Made by a program: the position numbers and the translations under genes
Notes under the pieces: model-generated
Databases searched by the model: none
What the model saw: the letters and a program-made list of their open reading frames with translations, nothing else
What the model was told of the DNA's origin: nothing
Source: Sphagnum compactum
Lineage: Eukaryota > Bryophyta > Sphagnopsida > Sphagnales
Direction of reading: 5' to 3'
Length of the DNA: 64,000 nucleotides
Assembly: GCA_965153455.1 (NCBI GenBank)
Contig: OZ234496.1
Span: forward strand, 6,333,207 to 6,397,206
In this document: positions 11,270 to 23,843 of the stretch, piece by piece
Numbering within the stretch: position 1 is the stretch's first letter
Layout: each line of letters begins with the position of its first letter

Positions 11270-11950
11270 TGGAGGGAGTAGTGATAGTATTGGGAGGTTG
11301 GAACCTTAGAGAAATCTCACAAACCCTTTCGGGTTTTGTAGCATAACTTCTCACTGGTTTAGCTGCAGATCTTGAGATTTAGTAGGAAGGTGCGCCTAGT
11401 AGTTAGCTTTTGAAAGAGTTAAGGCAAGCCAGATTTGGACAACCTATGTGTTAGAAACAATATTCCAAGTGACTGGTGGTCTACAGTCAAGTTGGACCAA
11501 CTGCCTTTGTAAAACCTTCTCGGGTTTGGTGGTGTAATTCCTCACTGGTTTAGTTGCAGATCTTGAGATTTGGTAGGAAGATGCGCCTAGTAGTGAGCTT
11601 TTTAAAGAGCTAAGGCAAGCCGGATTTGAATAACCTATGTGTTAGAAACAATATTTCAAATGATTGTTGGTTGCAGCCAAGTTGAAGATGGAGTTGAGTT
11701 CATAACAGTTTGTTTAAAGAGATGACAATTTAACACAAAATTCTAGGAGTTAGAATGTTTGAGTCTAGAAAATATATATATCAGTTCTAAGTCGTGAATG
11801 ATGTATAGGAGGCAAGGTACTTAGTTTCAACTACGAACGCAATCTAACATCTAAAAATACACTCGCATTTTTCCCTCACCAATAACATTTGTGCTTTCAA
11901 GCATAGTCACCTTGTAGAACTGAAAGTAGAAGGACAAAAGTTGCCTCACA
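11270..11950 (+). repeat. Gypsy 5' LTR-like block with internal 190-bp tandem duplication
   Basis: The block immediately precedes a tRNA-Asp-like primer-binding site and ends ...TTGCCTCACA. Inside it a 190-bp unit occurs twice, both copies ending in CCTATGTGTTAGAAACAATA (11440 and 11630). The same unit and the same 3' end recur at 61556-62050. I could not fix the left boundary; it may extend further left. Confidence 0.65.
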
Positions 11951-11953
11951 TTG

Positions 11954-11970
11954 TGGTGCGTCTGCCGGGA
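11954..11970 (+). other. Primer-binding site for Gypsy reverse transcription (tRNA-Asp-like)
   Basis: TGGTGCGTCTGCCGGGA closely resembles the TGGCGCCGTTGCCGGGGA site used by plant Tat/Athila Gypsy elements. It lies three bases after the LTR-like block. Confidence 0.6.
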
Positions 11971-12473
11971 GGTGATGCTATTAAGGTGATTGGTGTTTTT
12001 TTACATATGGTCGGAGAGTAAACTTGTTGCAGATCGTTGGTGTTGGAGGGAGCTTGGATCGAGAACCAACACCTTATGTGCAAGTCAAGAAGTCATACAA
12101 TCTCAAGTAAGTTTTTATTTGTTGCATTTGCATTTGGAATTTTAGATTGAGGAGCGAGAAAGGAGCGCGTTAAAGCTTACAGGTACTTATACTGAGCCCT
12201 TTCAAGTATTGTTTTGTAGTTCAACTTGAAAAATCATGTTTAATGACAAGGAAGTTGTCCCAAGTCCCCTTGTGTGTTGATTGGGGATCCTTGAGTGTGT
12301 AGTTCTTTTGAATTTTTTAGAAGACGTGTTGTTGGTGGTGAGGTCGGATTAATTACAGACGGGACCATTTGCGTTGTTGAGCTTAGAATGTGGTGGGAGT
12401 GATCACCCATTCGTCCAAAGTGTGATGTTCTGCAGGTTGCCTTTTTCATCCGATAAAACTAAGTCCCCTAGTT
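11971..12473. other. Gypsy untranslated leader
   Basis: About 500 bp between the primer-binding site and gag, without a convincing reading frame. This is normal for Gypsy elements of this kind. Confidence 0.5.
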
Positions 12474-14173
12474 ATGTTGTATGCGATTAAACCCAAAATA
12501 AAACCATTAGTGTCAAAGAGTGATAGGGTACTTCGTCTTAGAGCAAAGAAGGAACACCTCCAACCAGTTGTAGAAGTTATTTTAGAGGTTGAAGGAAGAG
12601 GAAGGTTTGAAGGTAATATGTCAGAAAGCTCAATAGCCTTAAGAGTAGGTAGAAATCATCAGCCACCAGATAGGGGGCCTGTAGGGGTGGGAGATGGTAT
12701 TCATGTGGCGGCAGAAGGGCCTGAAGTTCGAGCCAACCCGCCCGACCCTAACATCCACCATATTGACCCAATGATGCTCCCTAGAGGTCTTCCCATTACA
12801 GTTCCTAATGGTCTAAGAGGGGTTGCTATCCTTACAAATCTTCCTAAGTTCACCGGCTCTCTAAATGAAGATCTGGCAACTCATGTGGAAAGATTTGTAA
12901 AGGTTTTGATAACTAGTTTGGTAACCGACCATGATTATTATCTCATTTGGTTGCCTTCCACCCTGGCTGATTCTGCTTATGCCTGGTATAGATCCCATGC
13001 TAAAGGATCTTTCAACACTTGGGAACAACTCCAAGCTGCATTCTTATGCCATTATAGACCAGTGATTGGCCAACAATAAGCCTTAGCTGCTTTGATGAAC
13101 ATCAGATAAAGTCCTTTGGAAGACATCACTTCATATGTGCATCGGTTTAGAATTGTGTGTACTCGTTACGTGGGGAATTTGTTGAATGATGACACCATTC
13201 GTCATTACTTCATCCAGGGGTTCAGTTTGTTTTCCACCATTCGAGACATCCTAAACATGAGGCCTAGGAACCTAGAAGCAGCAATTGTTACAGCTTTAAA
13301 GGTCGAAGTAATTGATAAAGAAAATGATAGGATGCTTCGAAGGGCAGAAGAACCCATCCCTGCATTCATACCTCTTTACCATTGTCCTAATGAGTTCCCT
13401 CGTTATCCTACAATGGATTACCATCATGCAACCGTTCCACAAGTCCCATTAATGCAACCCACACCTTTGGCCATGTTGCCACCTCTAGAGCCTATCCGAA
13501 TGGCGGCTCCATCTATGGATCGTCAATGGGAGGAGTTTAAAGTTGAGGTAAACGATCAAATGATAATTTCACGGATGAAGTGGTGAAGACCATGCGAGGA
13601 ATTAGTGAACAGATGTCATGTTTTGGTCAAAAATCAAAACCAAAGTGTTATTCCGGTGCACCATGAATCTGGTGTTCATATGTCGAGCTTATGGTGCACC
13701 CATTGCAAACAACCAAATCACACTGCTCAATTTTGCCCAATCTTATTACAACAGCAACCATCACAATCCATGTCAATGAACACCCAACCATATAGGCCCC
13801 CTCACCAAGTAGGCCAAGCCGTTTCGAACCCCCCACCTGGTCATCAATTCCAACCACACAATTGTGGTACTTGTGGGAATAAACATCCCCCAAGGAAATG
13901 TTGGATAGAAAATCAAGTGGTGTGTTCAAACTGTGGAGGATACCATCCTACAGTTCAATGCAAGAAACCTGATAAGGTCATACCATTGAATCTTCCCCCT
14001 AGGGATTATAAAAAACAAGCTAGGGATAACATGAGAAGTGCAAGGTTCCCTGAACCGATGGCAACCAGTGGCCCACCAAATCTCTTTTATGACCATCAAA
14101 ACCATAGGCAAACCCATAACCCACCAGCCATGTTACAAACGAGCCAAGGGGTAATTCACTTACCCCAGCCTTA
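12474..14173 (+). pseudogene. Gypsy gag remnant with CCHC zinc knuckle region
   Basis: Three consecutive frame pieces (12474-13079, 13116-13586, 13605-14174) make up a retrotransposon gag. The first contains LPKFTGSLNEDLATHVERF and WLPSTLADSAYAWYRS, the plant retrotransposon gag domain. The second continues with ITSYVHRFRIVCTRY and the usual DDTIRHYFIQGF. The third is Cys/His-rich (CTHCKQPNHTAQFCP; CGTCGNKHPPRKCW; CSNCGGYHPTVQCKKP), giving three knuckle-like motifs. Stops at 13077 and 13584 and the one before 14250 break the frame. Confidence 0.85.
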
Positions 14174-14249
14174 GGGTCAAGGTCCAAACCCCCCAGTCCA
14201 AGGTTCTCAAGATGCTAGGTTTGCAAAAGCGTAGCCAAATCTCGCACCC

Positions 14250-16877
14250 GTGCATGAGACGATACACCCTCGTTCTAACCTTGTGCAAGTGGGGGAGTTT
14301 GCCAAATGCCTAAACGCCTTAGAGCTACCTGCTTTGGTGGTTACACGAGGTATGGCCGTCAAAAGTCCGCTAGTTGAACGCGAAGAGGAGGCCATCTCTA
14401 TAGATTCTTTCGAGGACTCGCCACATTTTTCTGAGTTAAATAAGACAACTAAGCAATTGGCAGGAGACATGAGAAAAAATGATATGCCATCAACCATAGT
14501 TGAACCTGATGAAGGTGATTACCAGTTCATGCCAGTGGATGAATCTTGGGAATCTGGTCATCGTCACCAGGGCAAGATTAACCCTGTTAAAGCCCATAAT
14601 CCAGCAGAGTCTTATGATTTGTGGCAAGACTTATGCAAGGCCAAGGCTAACATCTCGTTTGGCCAACTCATTCAAATTGCGCCATCTCTCAGGAAGGAAA
14701 TGAAGGAAGGTGCTATGAATCATAGGAAGCCAAAAAATATGTCAATAGCGGCTAGGGTTGCCCCAGGAAATAATGACCCCGAGTGTAATGAACGAGAAGA
14801 AGATGATGTTTTTGGTTATGGACCAATTAAGATCGAGGTTGAGGTTATGGACAAGATAATCCCTCATGTCATAGTGGATGATGGCAATAATGTGAACATC
14901 ATGTCGGAATCAACCATGTTACGTTTAGGATTATTTGTCACTGGACCATCACCATGGAAGGTGAAATTAGGGGACCAAAGACCGTCAAAACCACTAGGTC
15001 AAATTAAGGACCTTCGCATACGTGTTGGGGATGAAGAGTATACAATCACCTTTTATGTTTTGCGTATGCATGATGAAGACAATGGTTACCCACTACTTCT
15101 TGGTAGGAAATGGCTATAGTTAGCAAGGGGAATAATGAATTGGCAGGCCAAAACACCTTACATTTCTTTTGGTCCGCAAAGTACTCGAACTATTGTCCCT
15201 GTGTTACCCCATGGACCAGTGAAGCCGAGGACCATCAACATGAAAAACAAGGTGGATGCAACCTTGGGTGTTGATGCAAGTTTCATACAAACTAACTCAT
15301 GCACAAATATTGACCTTATCAAATGCATAGGTCCGGGCCTATATGGATGTGAAGATGATGGATCCTTTGCCCAATGGTTGGTGGAGAACCCCTATGTAGA
15401 AGATGAGGTCACCATCCACTTTATTGAAGCAATTGAATTGTTCGATTTGGATGATGATTGCCCAGACTTGGCCACCTTGGTCGATGACATCTCTGTGGAG
15501 GATGTGTATGGCCTTGAAATAGATGGCACCCAAATAGAGGACTTAGACACCATCATGAGGGAGGAAACTATACTACCATCACCATTGCATTTTCAACAAA
15601 CATCAGACGGTCTCCAAGTAGGTCCAGATGTTTCCATCCACCCATCTGTCCCAAACAATTGGTACCATGGCCTTACTGATCCTATACATGGGATAGAGAA
15701 TGATTGGGTCAAGGTCCCAGTCCACCGTGAGGATGAAAAACCTAAATATGTCAAATTTGGTTCTCAATTGAATGAGGAAGAACTTGGGAAGTATAAAGTT
15801 TTAGTCATGGAGTATCAAGACATATTTGCTTGGTCTTATAAAGACCTCAAAGGCATTCCACCGGAAATAGCCCAACACACAATTCCTCTAATCCCTGGAA
15901 CCAAACCAGTTCGAAAGAAAAATAGAAGGTTGAATCCAAGAATGCAGCTCGTGGTTCAAGCGAAACTAGAGCAATTATTGCAAGCAGGTTTCATTCGGCC
16001 AATAGAACTCACAGATTGGTTGTCACACATTCTGTTGGTAAAGAAAAAAGGTGGAAACAAATTGAGGGTATGTGTTGATTATAGGGACTTAAATGCTCGC
16101 AACCTCAAAGATCACTTTCCCTTGCTATTCATTTCCACAATTGTTGATGAAGTAGCGGGGAAAGAATTGTATAGTTTCATGGACGGCTATTCAGGGTATA
16201 ATCAGGTGTCCATAGCACCCGAGGATTGGCACAAGACGGCCTTCACTTCCCCATGGGGCACATTCGTTTACGTTGTGATGCCATTCGGGTTGTGCAATGC
16301 ATCAGCCGTTTTCCAAAGAGTCATGACCTATGCTTTCTCCGAGCTTCTTCGTAAGTCAATGGCTGTGTTCATTGATGATTTCAGCACACAAACATCCCAA
16401 GAAGATTATCTGGAGATGCTTAAGGCATGTTTCCAAAGATGTAGAGAGGTTGGCATTTCATTGAATCCAGAAAAGGTGTACTTGGTAGTGGTTCGAGGCA
16501 TTCTATTGGGGTATGTTGTTTCTAAGAAGGGCAAAGAACCAGATCCTGATAAGGTAGAAGTCATAGTAAACCTCCAACCTCCAACCACAGTCAAACAAAT
16601 TCAGAGGGTCCTAGGCCACATTGGATGGTATCGAGACTTAATTGAAAATTATTCTACCCATGCCGCACCCTTGACCAACCTCACCAAAAAGGCGGTCAAA
16701 TTTGAATGGACCCAGGAATGTCAAGATGGGTTGAATGCCTTGAAAGAGAAACTCATCTCCTTCCCTTGTTTATTACCACTAGATTGGAATAAACCCATGT
16801 CTATTGTGACGCTTCAAAGGTGGCAGTTGGTAGTGCCTTATGCCAACCTGATGGAAATGGTAAAGACCACCCCATAG
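14250..16877 (+). pseudogene. Gypsy protease and reverse transcriptase remnant
   Basis: 14250-15119 holds the aspartic protease: HVIVDDGNNVNIMSESTM, with DDG where the catalytic triad is normally D-S/T-G, and a flap-like YPLLLGRKWL end followed by a stop. 15135-16877 is the RT: LEQLLQAGFIRPI, LRVCVDYRDLNA, FMDGYSGYNQVSIAPED, MPFGLCNASAVFQRVM, then FIDDF at the catalytic YVDD position. GLCNA and the overall pattern suggest an Athila/Tat-type, non-chromovirus element. A frameshift near 16800 separates RT from RNase H. Confidence 0.87.
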
Positions 16878-18104
16878 CTTTTGCTAGCAAACAACTCACC
16901 AATGCTGAGCATAACTACACCACCACAGAATGAGAATGTCTAGCCATGGTCTTTAGTGTCAAGAAGTTTAAGCACTATTTGCTCATGAATTCCATAGTGT
17001 TTTTTGTGGATCATATGGCCTTGAGGTATATTGTCAACAAGCCAGACCTTAGTGGTCGATTGGCTCGTTGGGTTTTGTCACTGAGTTTGACTACATAGTC
17101 AAATACAAGCTAGGAAGCTTGCACAAGCAAGCGGATCACCTATTTCAATTGTCCATAGAACCTGGCACAAGTGAAACAAATGATGATTTCCGAGACGCCA
17201 ACTTGTTTTCCATAGGGGCTGTGCCCACATGGTATGAACACATAGCCGAGTTTTTGAGCACTCAACAACTGCCTGAGGGATTATCCAAGAATGAGAGGCG
17301 TAAGGTTCGAGTTAACAGTACCCATTTTGTTCTCATCTTGGACAAACTGTATCGCAAGGGAGTTGATGGCCTCTTGCGGAGATGCTTCACATATGGGGAG
17401 GTTCCAACTATTTTTGAAGCTTGCCACGACAGTGCGTGTGGTGGTCATTTTTCGGGTCGATTAACTGTTCAAAAAGTCCTTACAGCTGGATACTTTTGGC
17501 CTACCATGTTTGCTGATGTAGAGTCCCATACAAAGCAATGTGATGCTTGCCAACGTTATGCTCGAAACGATCTTCACTTGGATCTTTTGTTAAATCCATC
17601 TCTTCCCTTGGTGCCCTCTGAGAAATGGGGCATAGATTACATTGGGCCCATTCATCCAACCTCTTCAAGGGGAATGCAATACATCATTGTGGCAACCGAA
17701 TACTTGACCAAATGGGCAGAAGCCAAGGCTGTCAAGTCTGCTGATGCCAAACAAACGACAATTTTCCTTTATGAGAACATCATTTCACGATTTGGTTGTC
17801 CAAAGATCTTGATAAGTGATCGAGGTTCTCACTTCCTAAATGATGCCTTTGTCAACTTGACGGAACTTTTCAACATTAACCATCGGAAGACCACTCCATA
17901 CCACCCCCAAACCAATGGTTTAACCGAAAGAGTGAATCAAACTTTGGTGTGCATCTTGCGCAAGATCGTGATAGATTCGAAACGAAATTGGGATCTCAAA
18001 TTGACCGCCGCCTTGTGGGCATATAGAACCACTTACAAGGTTTCCACCTGCACCACCCCATTTTCGTTGGTGTTTGGGGTAGAAGCCATCTTGCCGATGG
18101 AGTC
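16800..18104 (+). pseudogene. Gypsy RNase H and integrase remnant, truncated
   Basis: RNase H is read in a shifted frame (YCDASKVAVGSALCQP, HPIAFASKQLTNAEHNYTT, a stop near 16931, then FKHYLLMNSIVFFVDH). Integrase follows: an H/C finger (CHDSACGGHFSG ... QCDACQRY), then the catalytic core WGIDYIGPIHP, LISDRGSHFLND and TPYHPQTNGLTERVNQTL with D, D and E in place. Recognisable sequence ends abruptly after VFGVEAILPME at about 18104, and unrelated DNA follows. No chromodomain, polypurine tract or 3' LTR is found next to it, so the element is 3'-truncated. Confidence 0.87.
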
Positions 18105-19920
18105 TCGGATGTTTGCTTGGTCTTGTTGAGCTTGTTTGGATTTGGCATATAATCGGTTGGGGATGAATGCCCCTTTGGAGTTCTTCTTCTCTTTAACTTG
18201 GTGCATGCTTTCCGTTGTGCCATGAGTGTCAGGAGGGGAGTAGGAGGTCTAGAGTCTGTATTTAGGGACCAATTCAAGGGAAGTGATGAAAGAGTCTAGT
18301 GATTTCAGGAGCGGTTGTGGTGGCAATTATCATCTATGTTAGGTTTTGGGGAACTCAGTGTGAATGTGTAATGTGGTTTATTCTGAGAAGAGAGTACTTA
18401 CGATATAGTGGGAGCTCAAGGGATTTTGGAACAAGAGGAAACTGTGAGGTTTAGATTGTCACAACTACCTGCTTTGTTTTTAATCTCTGTCCAACTTTTG
18501 AATGAAACTACAAGATGATGACGAGGTAGCATTTGTGAGGTTTTGTTGTTGAATGATGAGTTGCCACACTCATTAACAACCAGTTGGCTCCTTGAGCGGA
18601 AATCATGAGAGGTCCAATCTCTTGAGGTCCATAATTTTAAAATTGTAAAGAGTGTTTGGCTAGAAGGATCTTTGATTTAGGAATAATATTTGTTGTAACC
18701 TCCTTTTTGCTCCTTGGAAGTTTTCAGTAAAACTTGGTGAACTTACATTCAAAATGTTAGGGAGTGTCATGGCAGAATCACCTCCCCTTCTTTTTAGGTG
18801 ATAGAGGATCCTGATTCAAGATTTGGACAACCCCACCTTGCAGTGCTCACTGCCAAAGAAGATCTCTACAAGTACAAAGGTTATGTACTGGACTCATGAT
18901 CAGAACTCTGGTTCGCTTCAGAAAATTATTAATTACAAGAGTGTCATGTTTCCCTGAGAAGAAGAGTGCTGTTTCCAGAAAATCCTTAGCTACAAGATGA
19001 CTATGGATAAATTAGACTGACGTGTTTCCTTGATGATCTGGGTGTTGTTTAGATGATATTGTTAGCGACAAGAAGACTGTGGAGAAATTAGATTTGACAT
19101 GTTTAGGGTCACTTTACACTAGAACTGAGGGCCCATAGACCATGTAATTTAAGTGCTACGAACTCCCAAAGGCCAAAACACGGATTATGGAAAATTAATT
19201 TAGAGTTGGCATGAGCTCTCAATTGCAGGTAAAATGAGAATGGACCATGGTGAGGGCCCCATCTTGGGGTTGAGGTTGAAAAACTACATCCAAGCCAGAT
19301 CTTGGCTCCTCTGCGTGAGAAAAAAAATTGATCTTCTGAGTAGCTTTTTCATTGTGAAAACAGAAAAATATATCAAAAGAACAACTTAGCAACAAACATG
19401 TGAAAAAGCTTGAGAAGAAAACAATATGAGAAAGATCACCTTTATGTAATATAAGGAACAAAGTTGCCAAAAGAAGCTCTTTCGAAAAATATATTTTGAT
19501 TTAAAAAAAAAGATGCCCAACCAATGAAATATTTTGGTTTCATGCTCTCCCTGTGATTTCAGAGAAACCCAAGAAAAATTGCTGAGGGATTAGTGAACAT
19601 TATCTTTTTGCTGCCATGGAGGATTCCATGTAAAATTTTCATCCATTTTGATTTTAGTGGGTCCTCAAGCCCTCAACTCTTGTTGTCGTAAAGAGAGACA
19701 GCCCTTTCCTCGAATCAGGAATCTTTTATTTACAAGGTATGTGAGCCATCAGCTCTAGTGTGAAGTGGGCCGTAGTGTTTTTTGAGGGAATAGATAGTTA
19801 CAAGATCATGCAGAAACAAGACTGACATGTTTCCCTAATGAACTGACTGCTTTTGAGGAAATTATTATTTAAAGGAAGAATGTGCAAAAACAAGCTTGAC
19901 AAACCCAATTCCAGAATAAA
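18105..19920. other. No gene; degenerate short repeats
   Basis: No coding signal. Between about 18890 and 19880, phrases such as TTAGCTACAAGATGACTATG and GACATGTTTCCCTGA recur in variant form every 60-80 bp, suggesting an old decayed tandem array. Confidence 0.4.
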
Positions 19921-19924
19921 TATG

Positions 19925-20740
19925 TACCCCCAGTTTATAATGGGGTGTTAGCCCATGCCAAAAATTGGTGACAAACAGTTTTGGAAATAGAAATTTCATG
20001 CAGCCAATGGGAAGGCTCAGCATGCATTCAAAGTGCCTTAATTTTTTTCTGGGTGGGGGGGGAGAGGGAGGATTTTTTCCTTTTTTCCTTTGTTCTCAAC
20101 ATGTTCCCTTAAGTTCCCAATGGGTTCCCATCAGGTTCCCAATATGTTCCCTAGGTTCCCAATGTGAGAGAGGGAGGATTTTTTCCTTTTTCCCTTTGTT
20201 CCTTTCAAGTTCCCTCCAAGTTCCCAAGGTTCCTCATGTGTTCCCCAAGGGTGTTCCCAATAGCACCTCGCTTTAATCCCCTATGTTTTGCCCAAAGTCC
20301 TCCCCTTCTCACCAATATAGGTGGGCCAAAGGGGGAGGCACTCCATCTTTCCATGGAATCTTCTATTTTGGGGAGCCTCCATAGTTTCAATTTTTTTTGG
20401 TGATGGGCCAATCAAGTTGTCTCATTGCTGAAAAAAGAAAAAGCTTGGACTTGTAGGGCACCCCAACTAATTAATATGAGACAGAATAAGTACCCCAGAA
20501 TAGGGTAGGGTGTTCTTAGGAAAGGGCATTACCATAGGTCAAAAATAGTGATGAATAGATCTACGTTTAGAAAGTCTGCTCAGCCAATGAGGCAATGCAG
20601 CATGCACCCAAGAGGCCCATGCGTTTTGCCATTGGTGAGGAGGGCCTGCGGGGAGGAAGGGTCTGAGTGTTTTGGGGGGGGGGGGGGGAAGAGAGGGAGC
20701 CAATTCTATTGGGCAGCCTCTCTTCTAAGTGACAGTTAAC
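19925..20740 (+). repeat. Two diverged copies of a repeat around a GTTCCC-rich array
   Basis: 19925-20045 and 20490-20615 are diverged direct copies (both contain CAGCCAATG followed by a CAGCATGCA motif). Between them, 20060-20265 holds about a dozen GTTCCC motifs and a duplicated GAGAGGGAGGATTTTTTCC segment (20076 and 20166). A run of 15 G lies at 20674-20688. Confidence 0.6.
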
Positions 20741-21309
20741 TAACTCATGCAATCTTTTGAATTTTTTGCAAAACTACATTTGAAGAAGTAGTTAACTCGA
20801 GAAATATTTTGGATTTTTTTGTAAAATTGCATTTGTCTTTTGAAGAACTTTATCCTCTTTTGACAAGTTCTCTTGAGGTAATGGTACTTAACAACTTTGG
20901 TTCTAGTCTTAGATTTGTGTAGTCTCAGCCTTTGAAAAAGAGAGGCAAGGTCAGAGAGAAAATAAACACTTGCTAATTTTAAGATGTCCTAAAGTTTTAA
21001 GACTTTTATTTTTGTTTTGGGTGATTGGCCAATGACTACAACATGAAATACTAGAAGGAAAAACTTGAAAAATTTAATGCACCGACTAATTAATAGGAGA
21101 GGTGAATAGTACACCCGCTGATTGTGAACATACCAACATTGTAGAGTCTGAAGGCATGATACTTGCAGAAAGTAACCCAAGATTGTCCTTATATCTGCAC
21201 AAAGTCAGGGGAAGTACTTGATTTTGTAATTAACAAATTCCTGCTCTTCATTTTGTCAGTGCTGAGTTTTCAAGTTTGTCAATATATTTTGGAATGGTCA
21301 AGCTGCTGC

Positions 21310-21765
21310 CCATTTGGTTGCGAGACGCTATATACCCCACCCCCCCCCCCCCCCCATCGAGCGCTGTCCAGCGCCTGTTTTTCTTGTCACATGTTTTTTG
21401 GCCCTGCATGGTTCTGCATAAAACCACGCAGCATGGTTTTACATGTTTTTTTAATTCTGCAAAATAACTTAGCAATGTTCTACTAACTTTAAGAACAATT
21501 TCATGAATTGCAGCAGCTCACCAGATTCAAAACCCAAATCTTCCATGTATCGACCATGGGCATAGATTCCAATGGTCTACAGGCACTGAGAAAAATGCTT
21601 TCGTTTTTATTTGAATAACTTCTAGAGTCAAAAAGTCAAACCCTGCGGCACAACCACTCGGTTCTCCTCCGCAGGGCTGCACTGTCAGGCCCAGAAAGGG
21701 CGCCAGACAGTGCTTGATGGGGGGGGGGGGGGGTATTTAGCATCTCGCCATTTTGTTGAGTAAGT
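21310..21765. mobile_element. Foldback/MITE-like element with poly-C/poly-G inverted arms
   Basis: The left arm (about 21318-21375) reads GCGAGACGCTATATACCCC, then about 16 C, then ATCGAGCGCTGTCCAGCGCC. The right arm (about 21697-21755), reverse complemented, reads GCGAGATGCTAAATACCCC, then a C run, then ATCAAGCACTGTCTGGCGCC. Three successive blocks align in the same order, so the arms are homologous over about 60 bp and enclose about 320 bp of non-coding DNA. The right arm also has an inner hairpin (GCACTGTC ... GACAGTGC). I recognise no transposase or family. Confidence 0.65.
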
Positions 21766-23340
21766 CGTCAATCAAGACTGTTCTGGTGATGTGACACATC
21801 TAACATAATGGGCAAGGGTGAGGCAATTTCAGGACATTAAGGCCTGGGGTGGCAGATTCAATGAATAAAAGAAAGTCGTTCAACACACACATTTTGGTCA
21901 CTATTATGACTGTATGATCATTGGCAGAAGATTATGTCATGTAGTGTGGTCAAGAAAATGACATAACCTTCATGTTTGTAAAATTAGACTTTGGAACCCA
22001 CATGTGGAGAGATGATGATTAACAATCCCCTTTGGAGTTTGAGTGAACAGCTTGGAACATCATGCTTCGATTGAAGGCTGGATTTGACAATTGTGCCCTG
22101 AGAATGCAAGTCCTGTGAAGGAGTAAAGACTGTTACAATTTATAACAAAACAACAAATATTGTAAATGAAGTTGTAGACTTCAAGATCAACCCACAAGGA
22201 AGATGCATGCAATTACTAAAGAGATGGCTTGATGCCGAATTGGAACATGAGCACATCCACCAATACGCCCACTATCCACCATAACAGTTGAAAGATGTTA
22301 TAAAGATATTATCAATCTTGATATGAAGGTGCATACATAGTACCACAAACTTGATGCAGAAGAACCTTAAATCCATGATTTCTCAATATGGTACAGCAGA
22401 TGAAATTCAAGTATCTTTCAGCTGAAAGATGGAAAGGACTTGGCAATTTCAAAATGCCTAATTTTTACCATGAACTGTTGATTAAAGTGCACAATACCAC
22501 AAAGCCCTTGAGTCCTTGATGGTTTGGCAGTGAACTTGAACACATGTCCTCAAAAATACACATAGATCTGCACAGTTGCAATTGCCACGCTGAAATTTCT
22601 ACTTGGCAACTTTTATCATGCACTTAGCCTGCACTATGTGTTGTGCTTTGCCCACATTTGGAAAAAATGAAATGGTGGAAAGTCCTACCAAGATGACAAC
22701 CTTCTGTAAGTCATAAAGGTTTGATTGGTTGCAAGAGGCCAACTTATCTCTATCCCATGAATAAGTTGCCACAAAATGAGAGTTCAAACCTGCACCAATC
22801 CTTGTAAATCTTACATGATTACTTTTGCTGGAAAACTCTTGCAGTTGAAAGTACAAGGAGTTCCTCCATTGCTATGCAAAAGCTAAGAAATTTCAACTTC
22901 ATTCGAAGGCAATGCAAGATTCTCAATATTGTCCTTCATCACTATATACCAGAATTGGTCACTTGATTGTTTGAGAACTGCATATATGAGATTAAAGAAC
23001 CACACTGAGAACTGGAGGGGTGTTTGGAGCCATTTCTAATACCCTGCCCAACACTGGTCAGACTCAAGGCTGCATGGTTGCCATTTCATGGCCATTCAGC
23101 TGACAATTTTGGAGTCTGTTGGCATGCAGTGACAGTGCAAGTGACAGGTATCACCTGTCATGTTCACCTGACACTTGAACCCTAGTAACCGATTTGTTAA
23201 GTGCCTGCATTTGGGGATGTGGGTTTAGTTCCAGTAGGGGCAGAGAGTACTTACCTGTTTTACCTGCCATTCAGCAATGGGCATTGTGGATAAGAATACC
23301 TGTAATACCTGTAATACCGATTTTTCTAGGGTTTGTGGCT
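21766..23340. other. No gene seen; possible 5' flank of the DRC11 relic
   Basis: No recognisable domain on either strand. The missing first exon and promoter of the DRC11 relic would be expected here, but I could not identify them. Confidence 0.4.
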
Positions 23341-23351
23341 GCATTTGACAG

Positions 23352-23843
23352 GACCTTTAATTCAGAGTGGCAGGAGGCAATACTTGATCTTGTGGAACTT
23401 TTGAAGATTGAATTCCCCAAAAACCTTGAAGAATGGCCTATGGTGCGTGTTTCATTTGCTCTTGGATAACAGATAACAATTCATATAACAACACAAGAAT
23501 CATCGTTTACGTTCACATGATGGTTGTGCTGAATAGCATGGCTTGGCCACAAAAGCCCTGGAATGGGTGCACATGCAAACCCAAAAAAATGAGATCTAGG
23601 TTAATCGTCCCATATCTGGTGGCTCCCTGTCCAATTTTACAGTTTTCTGTCAAAATGTCTGGAAAGACCGTGTTTTTTTTTCCCGCCTATAGTGCAGGAT
23701 ACTTTATGAGACAGAGCTTTGAATTCATCTGAAGTGATGAATATCATGTCATATTATTTTCCCTTGCAGACACTGCCACAATTTTCCAAAGTCTACATAT
23801 GTATATCCAAGCTTACAGAAAATTGGAGGAATGTTATGATCAG
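23352..23843 (+). pseudogene. DRC11: DRC11 relic: N-terminal exons
   Basis: Exon 23352-23446 encodes FNSEWQEAILDLVELLKIEF, like the opening 'YN..W..A...L..L' segment of DRC11; this match is moderate. Exon 23770-23843 encodes TATIFQSLHMYIQ then AYRKLEECYDQ, a close match to the conserved N-terminal helix that ends '..LE..YDQ' in the family. A donor at 23447 (phase 1) fits the acceptor at 23769. The expected next piece, beginning '.VHPQKR', was not found. The reading frame of the second exon is not the longest ORF there, which makes it easy to miss. Confidence 0.75.

Noticed and set aside
20674-20688. Poly-G run as part of the poly-C/G inverted element
   Set aside because: Its flanks do not match the arm sequences at 21.3 and 21.7 kb; it is treated as a separate homopolymer.
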